Assembly: GCA_028023455.1 (NCBI GenBank)
Contig: JAQFVV010006846.1
Coordinates: 124,001 to 188,000, forward strand
Direction: 5' to 3'
DNA: 64,000 nt
Origin: Epiperipatus broadwayi
Lineage: Eukaryota; Onychophora; Udeonychophora; Euonychophora; Peripatidae
Both the position numbers and the translations under genes were made by a program. Positions 37,597-50,093 of the stretch are shown here, in pieces. The notes beneath the pieces are model-generated. The model had not been told where the DNA came from. It made no database searches and saw nothing but the letters and a program-made list of their open reading frames with translations. Positions within the stretch are counted from its first letter, which is position 1, and each line of letters begins with the position of its first letter.

Positions 37597-38373
37597 GTTA
37601 CAAAAAAAAATATTTTTTTTTGCCATAATGAAGCATCTAGGAAAAACTATATTTCTGAAGATTCATTTATTTTTACTTAATATATTTAGGTTCCTAACTT
37701 GACTAAAACTTGCATAGTTAATCAAAAGATTGTTTTTCAACAAAAATACTACACACTTGAAAATAAATTTCAAATGTTTATAATAATCATCCATCTTTTT
37801 AAAATTACTTATAATAATATACAAGTTCTGTAGACTAATTTTAATATTTTTTTCTCAATACTCTTCAAAATTATGGACAACTACACTTTCTCAAAATTGC
37901 ATTTAACTTAGACATTTTTTCTTTCATAAATACCAACTGATTCCAGGCATATTAGACTCGTCTTTGAAGATGTTGCATCATATCCGATCCAATCTATTTG
38001 TCTAATAAAAAATTTTGACATAGTATTCTTTTAACTAGAACAGGATGTGATGAGAGACAATTTGCATATTATAAAGAATATTTATCTCAATATTTGTTTT
38101 GATTTAATAGTGCAAACTGTTTCTAAAGAATATCCAAAAAATGCTATAAGCATGTAAAAAAGTTTCCTAATAGTAAATCTTAAAGTAAATGATAATTATC
38201 TGAATTTTTTTTAATCTAATAATTCATAGACATAGAAATTGCATAGGTGTTTGTGATATAGTTGAGTTACAATGAGAAAAAAAATAAATAATTACTTTCT
38301 ATTACAATACTATTTTGTTAAACCACTAAGCATTACATGATCATCATCTCTATACTAGCACATAATTGTTGTA
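37597..38373. other. AT-rich spacer, no gene seen
   Basis: Nothing recognised apart from short homopolymers. Confidence 0.55.
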
Positions 38374-38545
38374 AACAAAGGCAAAACTCTCCATACAGTA
38401 GTGGCACCCTGTGCCAAACAGAGTAATCAATGGATGCCAAAAGGCTTGTGTTTAAGGGATTTTATGCACAAGCCTTCTGGCATCCATATTGATTACTCTG
38501 TTTGGCACAGGGTAGCACTACTGTATGGAGAGTTTTGCCTTTGTT
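38374..38545. mobile_element. Near-perfect palindromic MITE, 172 bp
   Basis: Almost the whole element is an inverted repeat. Arms of about 78 bp begin AACAAAGGCAAAACTCTCCA and end GGCTTGTG next to a short centre (TTTAAGGGATTTTATG). TA dinucleotides flank both ends (38372-38373 and 38546-38547). Arms differ at only a few bases, so RNA from the locus would form one long hairpin. It has no coding capacity. Confidence 0.9.
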
Positions 38546-38547
38546 TA

Positions 38548-39720
38548 ATACTATTTTGGTTTGTATTTTTCAGTAAAAACTGAATTTATTGAAACAATGA
38601 TCTATTTAAAGCCACTTTTTAAAGCTAAAAAATAACTTACACAATTCTTTACCTCCACCTTTTCCCCTAACCATTGCTTTCTTCAAATATTATCTCTTCC
38701 AATTCTTCCACTATCCACTCTCTCTACATATAAAAAGCATACTACTCTAGTTATTTGTTCTAAATATCTACATTACAGGAATATATATATATAATTATAT
38801 CAGCGGTAAATATATTCTCAATTTTCTCCTCTACATATGCATGTAAATCATTATTTTCATAAATGAATGTAATTAAAGACAGTTCTAGAAATGGAATGAC
38901 AGATGAATCTAGTTCAGCATGTACATTATTAAAAGTAACAAAATATGAACCAGATATAAAACATTTGGCATCCAATGTACAACAGAAAAATCTCATTAAA
39001 TAATATCTATTTATGTTGATTTTATATGTTTATTTCTAAAATTTTGTTTTAATTACTATTGATTTTTTACTATCACATTTTATTCAACTTGCCTAGTTCA
39101 TTTGTATTTACCTCATTTAGAAATTTTGTTTAATTAGTACTGTTTTTATTATTATTTTGTTTTATAAACTTTTAAAAAACTGCAATAATTAAGTTGTCAT
39201 ATTTTGATTTAATAAATATAAGGCATGCCAATCATTCAATAAATATTTTTTGAAAATTTTTGGCCACCATCAATGATAATTCACTGAATACCTGTCTTAA
39301 GTTTATAATTAGTAGTACTAACATAGGAGTTTCAAATTAATATTTAGACAGTAATTAAATTACATATACAGATGTGCATTCAACAGGATAATAAAATTAA
39401 AGAGATTGCTGATTTTAACACAAATCATTAATTTCCACCACCTTTAAACTTCTAATAAGATATATATATATATGATACCTACAGATTAATTAACATGACT
39501 TATTATTAATTTAGTAAATATAACATATATCTAATACAAAACAAAGGTAATTTATATAGATTATACATAAATCTTATGAATAAATAGTAAGCATAACATT
39601 TACAGTTATTATAAAAGCTCTAAAAATCAAAGTCTTTATTCTTTTACCAATGTTCTATTAATAATTTCATAAATGCATTAATAAGGAGAGAATTGCTAAA
39701 TTTTTATTCTCTTACCGAAA
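38548..39720. other. AT-rich spacer, no gene seen
   Basis: No supported feature. The minus-strand frame at 38760-38996 has no recognisable domain. Confidence 0.5.
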
Positions 39721-39739
39721 TAGTTCTTTAGTTTCTGGC

Positions 39740-40508
39740 ACCAAAATATGGTTTTAAGATATTTACCATAATCATGGATTTTGCATTTCAAGATCTAGAT
39801 GAAACTATTGGATATATTTTTACTGATTGCCCATTTTTGAGTCCTACTAGACAATATATAACCAGAGTACTGCCAGCTAATATGAAAATTCTAAGAATCA
39901 AGGATGCTATAACAAGTGGTGTTTTTGCTGCAATTAGAATGGGAATGTTCCTGCTTTATGTTGTGTGGTTACCTAGGAATTATTTTGTTTTTAAGCAAGG
40001 AAGTAAAAAACCATGGGAGGTATGTAAAAAATTTATTCGAAGGACTATGATTGGGGATCGCTTATTAACGCCGGAAAAGCTCTTCGGGGACACTTGGGGG
40101 CAACTTAGGCCACTGGATGAAGAGCCTATCCTCAGGCATGCTAATTAAAAATTAATTCAAGGTTAAAAAATAAATGGTCCAGTTAGTTGGAGAATGACAA
40201 AGGATCACTGCCAATCAAAATATGGACTGCACAATGATCACTGGCTAAGTCACTAAATGAAGAGCCAGTTGTTCTGATATAAAACTAGTTACATAATAAT
40301 TATAGACTAAGTTTGAATGATGAGCTTCTTGCTCTGATCATGAAATTAATTTGTCATAATAATAACTAATGTATCAAACGGGTATATTTTCTAATTTGGA
40401 AAATTATTTACTAATGATTGTTGTAATAAGTGTAACAAATTTAAACAAATGTATACCAACAAGATTTATATTGTAATTGTATGTGTATTTTCCTTAATAA
40501 AAAAAAAG
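39740..40508 (+). pseudogene. LINE 3' end: zinc-finger domain, 3'UTR and poly(A)
   Basis: A 124-codon frame (39774-40148) begins near DLDETIGYIFTDCPFLSPTR and later shows YVVWLPRNYFVFKQG. These match the E-T-hydrophobic-H/Y-hydrophobic-C-P block and the following W-x-x-R-N segment of the zinc-finger tail in many LINE proteins. The upstream CX2C has decayed. A 350-bp untranslated stretch with a duplicated phrase (GAAGAGCC(A/T)...) ends in AATAAAAAAAA at 40496, the usual LINE 3' terminus. The copy is 5'-truncated, as expected from incomplete reverse transcription. The stop-free tail suggests it is one of the younger LINE fragments here. Confidence 0.65.
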
Positions 40509-40510
40509 AT

Positions 40511-41205
40511 CTAGTGTATGAGATTCTTAATCTGGTGTTTCCTAATGATGTATGTATGTGTGGAGTTCTTTAGTGTTATACATATGGGACAGGGAAAACT
40601 GAAAACAAATGCTTCATATTTTCTAATAAGCTTTGATGAACAATTAAGTGATGTTAAAATTGTCATTAGCTCTGTTTGATCAACTGAGTCAAATACCTTG
40701 CCCAAATCAATAAAAATATATAAATCACTTTTTTGTTTCTCAACATTTTTATTCCATTTGCCTGGCAACAAAAATTATGTCTATTTCTCTAAAATCACAC
40801 TGAGTCTTAGATAACTGTTCATCTATGACAATCAACCTTTTCAATAAAATACTTGAAAATATTTTTACGGTGGTGGATAATAATGCCATTCCTTAATAGT
40901 TTCTGCAATCATGTCTTACTTTTAAAAACTGGAGTTATAGAAGCATCTTTAATATCAGGTAACACAATTACATGGGTCTATATATTCCTAAACAAAAGGT
41001 TAATATTTTTTTAAGCTAACATATCACCATCATATTCAAAAACTTTTCTCCGTATCTCATCAGGATCTGCAGCTTTTCTATTTATAAGATTACAAAGTGT
41101 TGTTTTGACTTCACTAAGTTGAATATCTCGGTCCAAATCTAAATAAACAGATAAAATTAATATAGTATTAAAAATTATCATTTCAATTCTTGCATTATTA
41201 TTCAA
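40511..41205 (-). pseudogene. LINE reverse transcriptase fragment
   Basis: Minus-strand segments in LINE order: QLSEVKTTLCNLINRKAADP then DEI (the segment before the polymerase fingers), FEYDGDMLA, IKDASITPVFK, and motif A as YIFIDLGKVFDSVDQTELMT with the catalytic Asp of FID. Stops and frameshifts separate them. The fragment begins directly beside the poly(A) of the plus-strand LINE end, so two LINE insertions meet tail to tail. No YADD box is preserved within it. Confidence 0.7.
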
Positions 41206-43855
41206 AAGATGAATAAAATATTCTTTCTATTGTCTGTAAAATTATTGACATCATATAAAAGAATGCAACTACTGAATTTAATAAATTTGTGATATCATTT
41301 TTCAGGTCCACATGTTACTTTCAATGCATCAAAAGATAATAATCACAAACAATATGATTATCAGTATCATATTCTTTACAATTTTAATTTACAATCATTT
41401 CTATGCTTTCTTGTCAGTTATTGAACTTTAGACTTTAAATCTTTGAATTTACTATAAAATACCACATTCAATTATTACTTTGCCAAGCAGAAAATGTAGT
41501 GGGTTTTCTTTAAATCAAGTAACTAATAATAAAATCATTGTAAGAAAAACAATCATGATTCTCACTTTTTAGTGAACCCAAAAATAGATTTACTTATATC
41601 AATAACTTTAAATTAATTATTCTTAATATTGCTAAGTGATTCTATTATCTATCACTCTTCACATAATATTCACATAAATATATGACCAGCATGCGCAATA
41701 AGTACGGTATGTATATATGCATACGCATTAATACCCCCCCCCTTCTCTCTTAAATATAAGATATCATAACTCTCCAAAGATGTATGTTTTGAAATATTCC
41801 CTTTTACAACTATGATCAAAATGCTGAACGATTTTATTTTTTTGTTTTTAACTTTCTAAATTAACGAAGAATAAATTTTGCTTTCATGAATAAAATGATT
41901 TCGTGACAAATTTCATCATTATCAAAAATAAATACTATACACACAACATTTTTATTTTAAAAATAAAACAGTCTGAAATAAAAATAACATTAATTTGAAA
42001 AGAAACTGTAGAAAAGACTTAATGATCAAGAAATTTTAAAACATGAAAAGCATCAGAAATATTCAAATGTTCCGTCTTTAATCTACAAAACCTTATCTTA
42101 TGTTTCCACTAGAACATATTGTAGAAACTTGTCAGCGTCTAAATGTTTGCAAGCTTCCTTTTCTTTCAGAAAATCTTTGCTTAAAATAAACAAGTAAATC
42201 AATCACTTAAACTCTTTTGTACATGCTTCAAAAATTGATTTCTTATTTTAGAAGATCAATAGACTGCAATTAATTCCTCAAATACATGTAGCTGTTTTAA
42301 TTATCCTATGTTAAAAATGTTAATTTCAAAAGGCAAAAATAATCGTTAATTACATAAAATTTATTTCTCTCAAGATATTTTAAAGAGACATGTAGAACAG
42401 AATCATATGAGCTGAGACTTGAAATTCTAAAATTAAAAACATGCCTTTAAAAAAAATTATACTTTATTAAAAAAAAAAATCTTTTTCACCTGACAACATT
42501 TTTATCTTCTTTAAAAAATAATGGCATCTTCCGAATTAGACAGCTTTTAGGACGGAGATTTCAAAAAGTAATAAAAATTACAGACTTTTCCACGTTGTTG
42601 AAAATATATACATGAACGTAATGAAATCCTCAATAGTGTGCGTTCATTTTTATGCATATGTTTTCGTACCGAAAGTAAAATGAAATGACCAGAATAGGGT
42701 ATTACAGCCGCGTGACCACTTGATTATTATTGATAGTAATTTTCATTGTTTGCCCCCCCCCCCCCAAAGACTTCTGTTTCTCAAATTTGGAGTTTTATCA
42801 TAGAATAATAAAATGCCTTACAACATTAAGGTTTGAAATCTAAATAAAAGAAAAATAATGTATACATAGCATTTTAATCTCCATCAAGTTACCGAGAAAA
42901 TGGCATATATTAACCCATAAGCTCCTATTGCTCTACTTTTTATTCACAACTTCTTCTTCAATTTTTCTTCTATTAACTCTTTACTGAATCTCTCCACCAT
43001 GACTTTTATAATTTCTAACATCTTCACTTCAATTTCTATTCTACTTCATAATTTCCTAAATATTTTTTCTCTTTTTAAATCCTCAATGTTAATGTTATCT
43101 TTCCAATTTATTTTTTCCATTCATTTTCAAATCCATACACCCAAAGCCTCCATTCTTTTTCGTTTTTCTATTTGCTCAATTTTTTGCTCCAAGCTACACT
43201 TCAGTAGGTCACAAAATCATTTCCTACATTATTAAAAATATATCATTATAGTTCTTACTCTAATACTGTAGCCACTACTTCTATTATTAGGTAACTAACT
43301 TCCTAAATACTGTATTTATCACTGGTCTGTTTATTAACTTACTACTCAATTGTTTTTCTTGAGTTTTGGTCTTACAATTATTTATTTATACTTTGACTTT
43401 TTTTAAAAAATGTTTTCAGTTCTTATGAATCTAAAATCACCATCGATATATATAAACATTGCAATATTAACAAAAAATCTAAGACAAATAACTTTACTGT
43501 TTCAATAATTATAAAACAAAAAATGAATAATTATAAAATGTGATAAACTACATCTGTATTACATTCTCTCTATACCTATTTCTTTTGTTAAAAGACTAAT
43601 TATATAAATATTTTTGACTCATATATAATCTCACTACTCAAATTAGTTTTTGATCATTCTAATATCACTTCTTTATGCTTTAATCTCTTCCAATTTCAAA
43701 CTGCTCTTCAAATAAAAACTTTCATTACTTATACATCTTAGAATGCATGTGAAATAATTTTTTTTTTTTTAAATCATCACACTTTATTATATTAGGATTT
43801 TTCTTTAAAAAAGTCATAACAAAATCCAATGAGCACTCTTTTCTTACAGACACCA
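41206..43855. other. AT-rich spacer, possible coiled-coil relic
   Basis: Mostly AT-rich non-coding sequence with poly-C tracts at 41734-41742 and 42753-42765. The pyrimidine-rich strand at 42940-43230, read on the minus strand, gives Lys/Glu-rich coiled-coil-like pieces (for instance SLEQKIEQIEKRKRMEAL), which could be an eroded LINE ORF1. Assignment is weak. Confidence 0.3.
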
Positions 43856-43859
43856 ATTC

Positions 43860-43935
43860 TCTCAAACTGTCAATAAAAAAATGTTTGATAGAATTCATCA
43901 TGAATTATATCTCTTTGAACTTTTCTTTCAGTGAT
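43860..43935 (+). pseudogene. Short LINE reverse transcriptase motif A relic
   Basis: The plus strand encodes IKKMFDRIHHELYLFELFF, which matches reverse transcriptase motif A (K-A-F-D-R-I-H-H-E-L type) of LINEs. Flanking sequence has lost any frame. This is a small eroded fragment. Confidence 0.45.
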
Positions 43936-44302
43936 AACTTTTACAACTTTACTATTTATTAATTACAGACTATATTTTATAATTCTTTTTTTTCTAATAA
44001 CACAGATGAGGATTATAACAGATCATTGAAAAATTATTTCATCTTTTGAATTTACCTATCTTGTTACCCCATTAATTATTTTCAATATTAAGTCAACTTA
44101 AATTTTGTTGTTGTTGTTGCAATTCCCTTATCTTATTACATTCATCTTCTAATCCCATTCTATTTTGTAGCTTTAATTGTAATATATCTAAATTTACTGC
44201 TAATCTTTATATATATTAGTATTTTCCATTTTACTAATCAAAGACCTTATTTTAACTCTTATCATTCTTATAAACTTATTGCTGATGCAGAATTAATTTC
44301 TT

Positions 44303-45376
44303 AAGAATTCTTGTCTTACACTCAAAATTATATTAAAATTTAACTTATATTATCTAAACATTTCTCATTTAATTTTCCTCCACTATTCTCAATTTAATTT
44401 ACTATGAGTCACATCGGTTTAGAGCATTGTTAGGTTTTTTAATTTGATCTGAATCTATGTCAGTTCCAAAATAGGTATTTGCATTCTTAACGATATTACT
44501 AAATTTATTATTAATTAATGTACTGCATTATTTTGAATATAAGCTGCTCCCCCCCCCCCAAATTTTGGACTGATAAAAAAAAAGTGCATCTTAAATTTGA
44601 ATTAATATTTTTAACATCTTATTTCTGAGGATCTTTGCTTTGCACTATGCATGCATATTGTAAAATAATCACGATCATTGACACTTCTAATAGCTTGTTA
44701 AATCTTTTTTAATCAAAAGAAATAAGTATTAACATTAAATGTCAACATCTTTTGGATTAATTTTGTAAATGGCTTTAACTCTCTCTCTCTCAAACCACTA
44801 CTTTTAACATTATTTTGCTGACTTTACCATTAATTTATCAAGAATTCTTGTCTTACACTCAAAATTATATTAAAATTTAACTTATATTATCTAAACATTT
44901 CTCATTTAATTTTCCTCCACTATTCTCAATTTAATTTACTATGAGTCACATCGGTTTAGAGCATTGTTAGGTTTTTTAATTTGATCTGAATCTATGTCAG
45001 TTCCAAAATAGGTATTTGCATTCTTAACGATATTACTAAATTTATTATTAATTAATGTACTGCATTATTTTGAATATAAGCTGCTCCCCCCCCCCCAAAT
45101 TTTGGACTGATAAAAAAAAAGTGCATCTTAAATTTGAATTAATATTTTTAACATCTTATTTCTGAGGATCTTTGCTTTGCACTATGCATGCATATTGTAA
45201 AATAATCACGATCATTGACACTTCTAATAGCTTGTTAAATCTTTTTTAATCAAAAGAAATAAGTATTAACATTAAATGTCAACATCTTTTGGATTAATTT
45301 TGTAAATGGCTTTAACTCTCTCTCTCTCAAACCACTACTTTTAACATTATTTTGCTGACTTTACCATTAATTTATC
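44303..45376. repeat. 537-bp direct tandem duplication with no difference seen
   Basis: Sequence at 44303-44839 recurs at 44840-45376. Reading them against each other I find no difference, including the 11-base C run, the 9-base A run and the CTCTCTCTCTC microsatellite, which normally mutate fastest. This is either an extremely recent duplication or an assembly artefact such as an unresolved haplotype overlap. Each copy contains one left end of the Tigger-like element. Confidence 0.9.
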
Positions 45377-45805
45377 AAGAAAACCATACTGAATAGCCTT
45401 TAGAATTTTTTTTCACAACTAATAAATCAATATAACAATGAGATAAGAGCTTGCTTTCATTCTAATTGGTTGTTCTTCTCTACACATGAGAGCATCTGTC
45501 AATGATTTTGATAGTTCTGATATCTTCATTTTGATTTTCAAAGTGAAAACGTATGTTTTAGAATCTTTTAATGTTATTTTGCCAATTTTACCATTATTTT
45601 ATCAAGAAAACTCTACTGAATAACCTTTATAATTTTTTTACAACTAATAAATCAATACAACAATGAGATAAGAATCTGCCTTGACTGTGATTGTTTCTTC
45701 TTTTGTACGCAAGAGAGTACCTGTCAATGATTTTGACAGTTTCGATATCTTTGTTTTGATTTTTCAAATGATGATATATGTTTTAGAATCTTTTTTTAGA
45801 CATTT
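45360..45805. repeat. Diverged tandem repeat, period about 227 bp
   Basis: Units start TTTACCATTAATTTATCAAG (45360) and TTTACCATTATTTTATCAAG (45587). They share AACTAATAAATCAATA, CAATGAGATAAGA, CTGTCAATGATTTTGA and TATGTTTTAGAATCTTTT. Part of the unit also forms the end of the perfect 537-bp repeat, so this array was the likely substrate for that duplication. Confidence 0.8.
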
Positions 45806-46297
45806 ACATTTTTTTTTCAGAAAATATTCTTGAAAATATTAATTATTTTAGAAGGATGATTCAGATTTTAATAGAAAAATTTACCTTTACATGAAATCAA
45901 ATTGAAAAAGAAATCACTGGCATATGGCAGCAATGAGGACAAAAATACATTTTATGTTGACTGCTATAGATTATTTTTGCTAATTATAAAGAGATATTTA
46001 TTTTTAAAAACTTTCATTTAATTTAATAATCTGAAAAATTAATAATTTGCATTTTAGAAAAGATTTTTAATCAAAAGTAAAAAGATTTACCAGTAACATG
46101 AAATGACAATACAGTATTTTAAAGTCTCCACCCCCCCTTTGGAAACAAAATGATACAATATTTACACGCACAAAAAAAGACTTTATAATGCAAACAATAT
46201 ACATATAATTTTGAGTGAGTTTTGCAGTCTTGGAAATATATATCTGAAGAAATTATTTTAAAAAAATCTTAAAATGTTGCATTGCTAATGATTTAAA

Positions 46298-46411
46298 TGG
46301 TCTGAAGATGATATACTCTGGTGGAATCATCAAAATAAAAATTTAAGTTCTGAAAGTGAAGATGTAGAAAGTGAAAGTATGTCTAAAGAAAATTTGCAAA
46401 TAATTAGATGA
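46298..46411 (+). pseudogene. Transposase C-terminal tail, Tigger/pogo-like
   Basis: An open stretch of 37 codons ending in TGA reads WSEDDILWWNHQNKN, then SSESEDVESESMSKENLQ. A D/E-rich W-S-E-D-D motif followed by a serine-acid tail is typical of the end of Tigger/pogo DDE transposases. No catalytic residues are present in this fragment. Confidence 0.45.
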
Positions 46412-46558
46412 GTTTATTGTATTTATATTAGTTCCTATTTAAGTAAATAAAAATGTTTTGTATTTTTTAACAAAATCATTTTTTATTTTTTTTCCCAATT
46501 TTCTGATCTTAAAATCCTATTGCATCTTAAATTTGGGGGTGTTCTATATTCGAAATAA

Positions 46559-49499
46559 TATTTCAATTTAAATCTGTTCCTATCTTTCCACATGTAAATT
46601 TTTTTCTTGTGATGTTCAAATAATGTATTTGTCATTAACATGCTATTTTACATGCAAAAACATATCAACTTTTTTTTCTTTTCTTTGTTAATCCTAATCA
46701 GTCTTTTATCATAATTATCCCCTTTGATTAGAAACACAATCTGAAATATGGTAGATCTTTACAATATATATTTATATTAAGCAATTATCGATTATCTAAA
46801 CTAAAGAAACATATCTTTAATCAAAGTGATAATGATATATTAAACTCCAAATTTAAAATTGTTTTAATTTAAGCAACTTTTATAAAATTATTGCTGATAA
46901 AAGTAATTTTTTTCTTGAAGTTCTTCATTAATACTGGGAAAAAAAACATGCACTAAAAATTCCACTAAAATTATTCAATCTAAATCTAGCTGTGTCCAAC
47001 TGAATCCAATTTTATCAATATACAAAATATTTTAAATAAATGTGATGTACATTTTTACATGAATAATAAAAATAAATGGAATTTTAAATAAATAATGTAA
47101 TCACATAAATAATACTCAGACATGTGATCATGTTCACAGAACTGTGAAACTAAGTCATGTAAGATAAAATGATTCGTTGATGCTTAGCATTTTGATAGTT
47201 ATATTTTTTTTAAAAAAAAGACACATGGTTATATTGCTTGGAAATTCATAAGAAGTTCGTGCACCAGGATCAACCCTGGGACCTCAAAATCCCAAGTCAG
47301 ACACTTTACCAACTATGCTAAGCAGCGCAGGGCAATTATAACTTATCATGTTACTTACAATCTATATATTTTCTGGAGCTGCATAGTACTTCTGAGAGAA
47401 AGAAAAAGTAATCAATAAAAAATGAAATATCTGAAATTATTTATGAATTTATAGCTACAAGTCAATATTTATTATATTTTTGTAGTATAAATTCAACAAT
47501 AATTGCAATTTTTTTTTTTTTTAGTGAAGACAGTTTTATGGTATCAAGTTCCAATTTCAATGTTTATTTTTTTTTACTTCTGAAACATAATTCAATTTGA
47601 TGCTTTTTTTTAATTAGTCAGCCATAAATAATTTTCCTTTTAGAATTTCATTTGATCTATATGTTTGATTTGTTATCTACTGTTTTTGCTTAAAACATTG
47701 TCATAAACTGAGCTTTTTGCTTTCTTTTATTTATTATATATTTTGTGCAAGGACTATCTTTCATTTATTTTTATTTGGAACAAGACTTTTAAATATAAAT
47801 ATAAAATTGAAATACATTTCAGCAATAGCAGGATCATCACGTTTTTATTATTATTAGTGAAACTAGAACTTGATATCATAAAATTGAACCTTGATAAGAA
47901 TAAAATATATACATGTATTATTAAATGTATGGCCATATAAATTATTAAACATTAATCTTTTGCTTATTTTTATTTCATACATATTTTGTGTGTATATTAT
48001 TTTTTATTTTATTTAATACAATTTTTTTTATTACAAATCTATTTTCTTCATTTTATTAATATACTTTTTTGCTGTAAATTCAAAAATAAATGTGGATCTT
48101 TTATTTTTTACTGATTAATTATTTGTTTAATGCAGGTCAATCAAGCAGTTAGCCTGCATAATAGAAGCATCATAATGAAACATTTTTATATTAAAAAAAT
48201 TTTAATAAAATTATTTCAAGTTGTAATATTTGCCAAGAATAATAAAATAATTAAAGCTAACCCGCTTGTGGAATGGTTTAAAAGTGCTCACTACAAGCAT
48301 TAATATTTTTGTTTAATAACTTGGAGCAGATTAGTATAATGATAGAATCATTACTAAAAGTTCCTGGATTAATTTGCAGTCATAATTTATTAAAAATAGT
48401 TTTATTCTTAGAGTTTAATAGCTGTTATTACTAATAGATGTTAATGCTAACATATCTGTTTTTCAAAATATAAATAAAGTGAAATACAATAGTCTTTCAG
48501 ATATCAGCATAATTTCAGATAAATCATTTGCAGCAAATTTAGAATTGTATAGTCAACTAAGAACCCAAGCATTTTGCAAAAAATGTTAAAATTCAAAAAT
48601 CTTCAGTAAGACAAAAAATAATGATAATATGAAAAAAACTGTCAATAACCTTTGTGCTCATCATGAAGTTTAAAAAGAGAATATAGTAAAAGTAAAAAAG
48701 ATAAAATTACTCAGAAAAATGCTGCAGGGGATGAGCAAATGGAAGACATTCAAGAAAATAGAAAAAAATGAAATTGTGGTCACTACACAAAACATGCTAT
48801 GACAATTTAAATATCTAATCTTTCTTAATGATAATAGTGTTTCAGTTGCAATTAACCGGGGAATTCTCAAAAATAAAGAAATGATGTTGAAAACAAACAA
48901 GCAAAAAATTCAACACTTCTAACTACAAAATTTTTATACTTTATTTCCAGAACAAATAAAGAAATTAATAAGCCTAAACACACATTATTCAGCAATTAAA
49001 TGATTACTGGCAAAAGATATTTGCAAATAGTCTTTTGCTTACTACATCAATTAATAGTGTGATTTAAAACTATGATCCATCAGATAATCAACCAATACTA
49101 TCTCATTCTTCACTATCCAGTTATTTAAAAAAGCTCAGAAATATAACATTATCAAAACCATTAAGTCTGTAGCAAAATCATTTATAGCATTAGAATATTT
49201 TTCAAAACAACAGCACGAAGAGGCAGAGAACATAATTAAGCATCTACATTTTAAAAAGTTATATTAGGTAACTAAAGATTGTACATGGTTATATCATGCA
49301 TGCTCCTTCTGATTTCACAGAAGTTTCACAAAAAATTATAGCTGACATTTCTCAAGCCATAAATATATCAAGAAGAACTTACTCTAAACATAAAATATGA
49401 AATTTCCAACTAATTCTTGGAAGATTACATTAAAAATGAAACAGGGACAATTTCCACATTGTATTTTTATGCAATCAATTCCCATTACAGTTAGTATTA
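46559..49499. other. AT-rich spacer, no intact gene
   Basis: AT-rich with short chance frames. A tRNA-derived repeat (47250-47332) is listed separately. From about 48600 the sequence becomes less pyrimidine/purine-skewed and may be the eroded start of the LINE that continues to 54.4 kb. Confidence 0.4.
47250..47332 (-). repeat. tRNA-derived SINE or tRNA pseudogene
   Basis: Minus strand: an A box TAGCATAGTTGG (47309-47320) and a B box GGTTGATCC (47267-47275) at tRNA spacing, with a well-paired T stem (CCAGG with CCTGG). The D stem, anticodon stem and acceptor stem do not pair properly, so it is not a functional tRNA and the isotype cannot be called. Transcription by RNA polymerase III would have been driven by these boxes. 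Confidence 0.6.
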
Positions 49500-50090
49500 A
49501 GAGACAGCAACTCCTTTGATTCAAATGTTCCAGAATTGGACAGATTGCTTTTCAAAGACAATGTCGGAAATATTGCAACAGTTGTGACAAAATTAACAGA
49601 CTTGGTCACTTGTTCAATAATAATCATAAGATTACTTCATGAGCTAGTGTAGCTTCTAAAAATAACATGCCCACCCTAGATATAAGTTATTACATTAACA
49701 ATAAAATATCATCTATGCTATAATCTATAAGCATTGCCTATCAAAGATCTGACTTAACAAAATCCAGTCAAGGATGCAGCACAAGTAACACTTTAACAGA
49801 TATACCACCAGTACATTACAGTTATGAGAATCAATCTCAAAATTCTCTTATTGATAATCATTTATAACAATCCATGGACCTAAAGAAAAGTCATACATAG
49901 AATTCCGTTCTGTGTTATAACTAAAATACTACATACATTAAAAATTATCCAGAATTAAAAATAAAACCAAATTGTGAAGCACCTAATAAAATTATTCTTC
50001 CATCATTGAAAATAGTAAAACAGCTACAATACCTGATTCTGACATTAAACATGCTAGCAAAAAAGTGTCTTTCCAACTCTTCAAAAACAT
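49500..50090 (+). pseudogene. LINE ORF1 relic with zinc-knuckle-like motif
   Basis: Around 49558-49630 a plus-strand frame gives QCRKYCNSCDKINRLGHLFN, a Cys/His cluster reminiscent of the gag-type zinc knuckle in LINE ORF1 proteins. The final Cys is lost and spacing is irregular. It lies directly upstream of the endonuclease domain, where ORF1 belongs. Stops surround it, so it is a decayed remnant and the call rests partly on position. Confidence 0.35.
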
Positions 50091-50093
50091 AAT

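Larger units (their letters stand above)
44527..46558 (+). mobile_element. Tigger/pogo-like element with duplicated left end
   Basis: Left end ATTATTTTGAATATAAGCTG then a C run, AAATTT (44527, and again at 45064). Right end, inverted, ATTATTTCGAATATAGAACA then CCCCC, AAATTT (ending about 46558). Such AATATAAG/CCCCC ends resemble Tc1/mariner-Tigger elements. Near the right end is a short acidic C-terminal tail of a transposase (46298-46411). The rest of the transposase is gone. The true left boundary is uncertain because of the 537-bp duplication. Confidence 0.55.
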
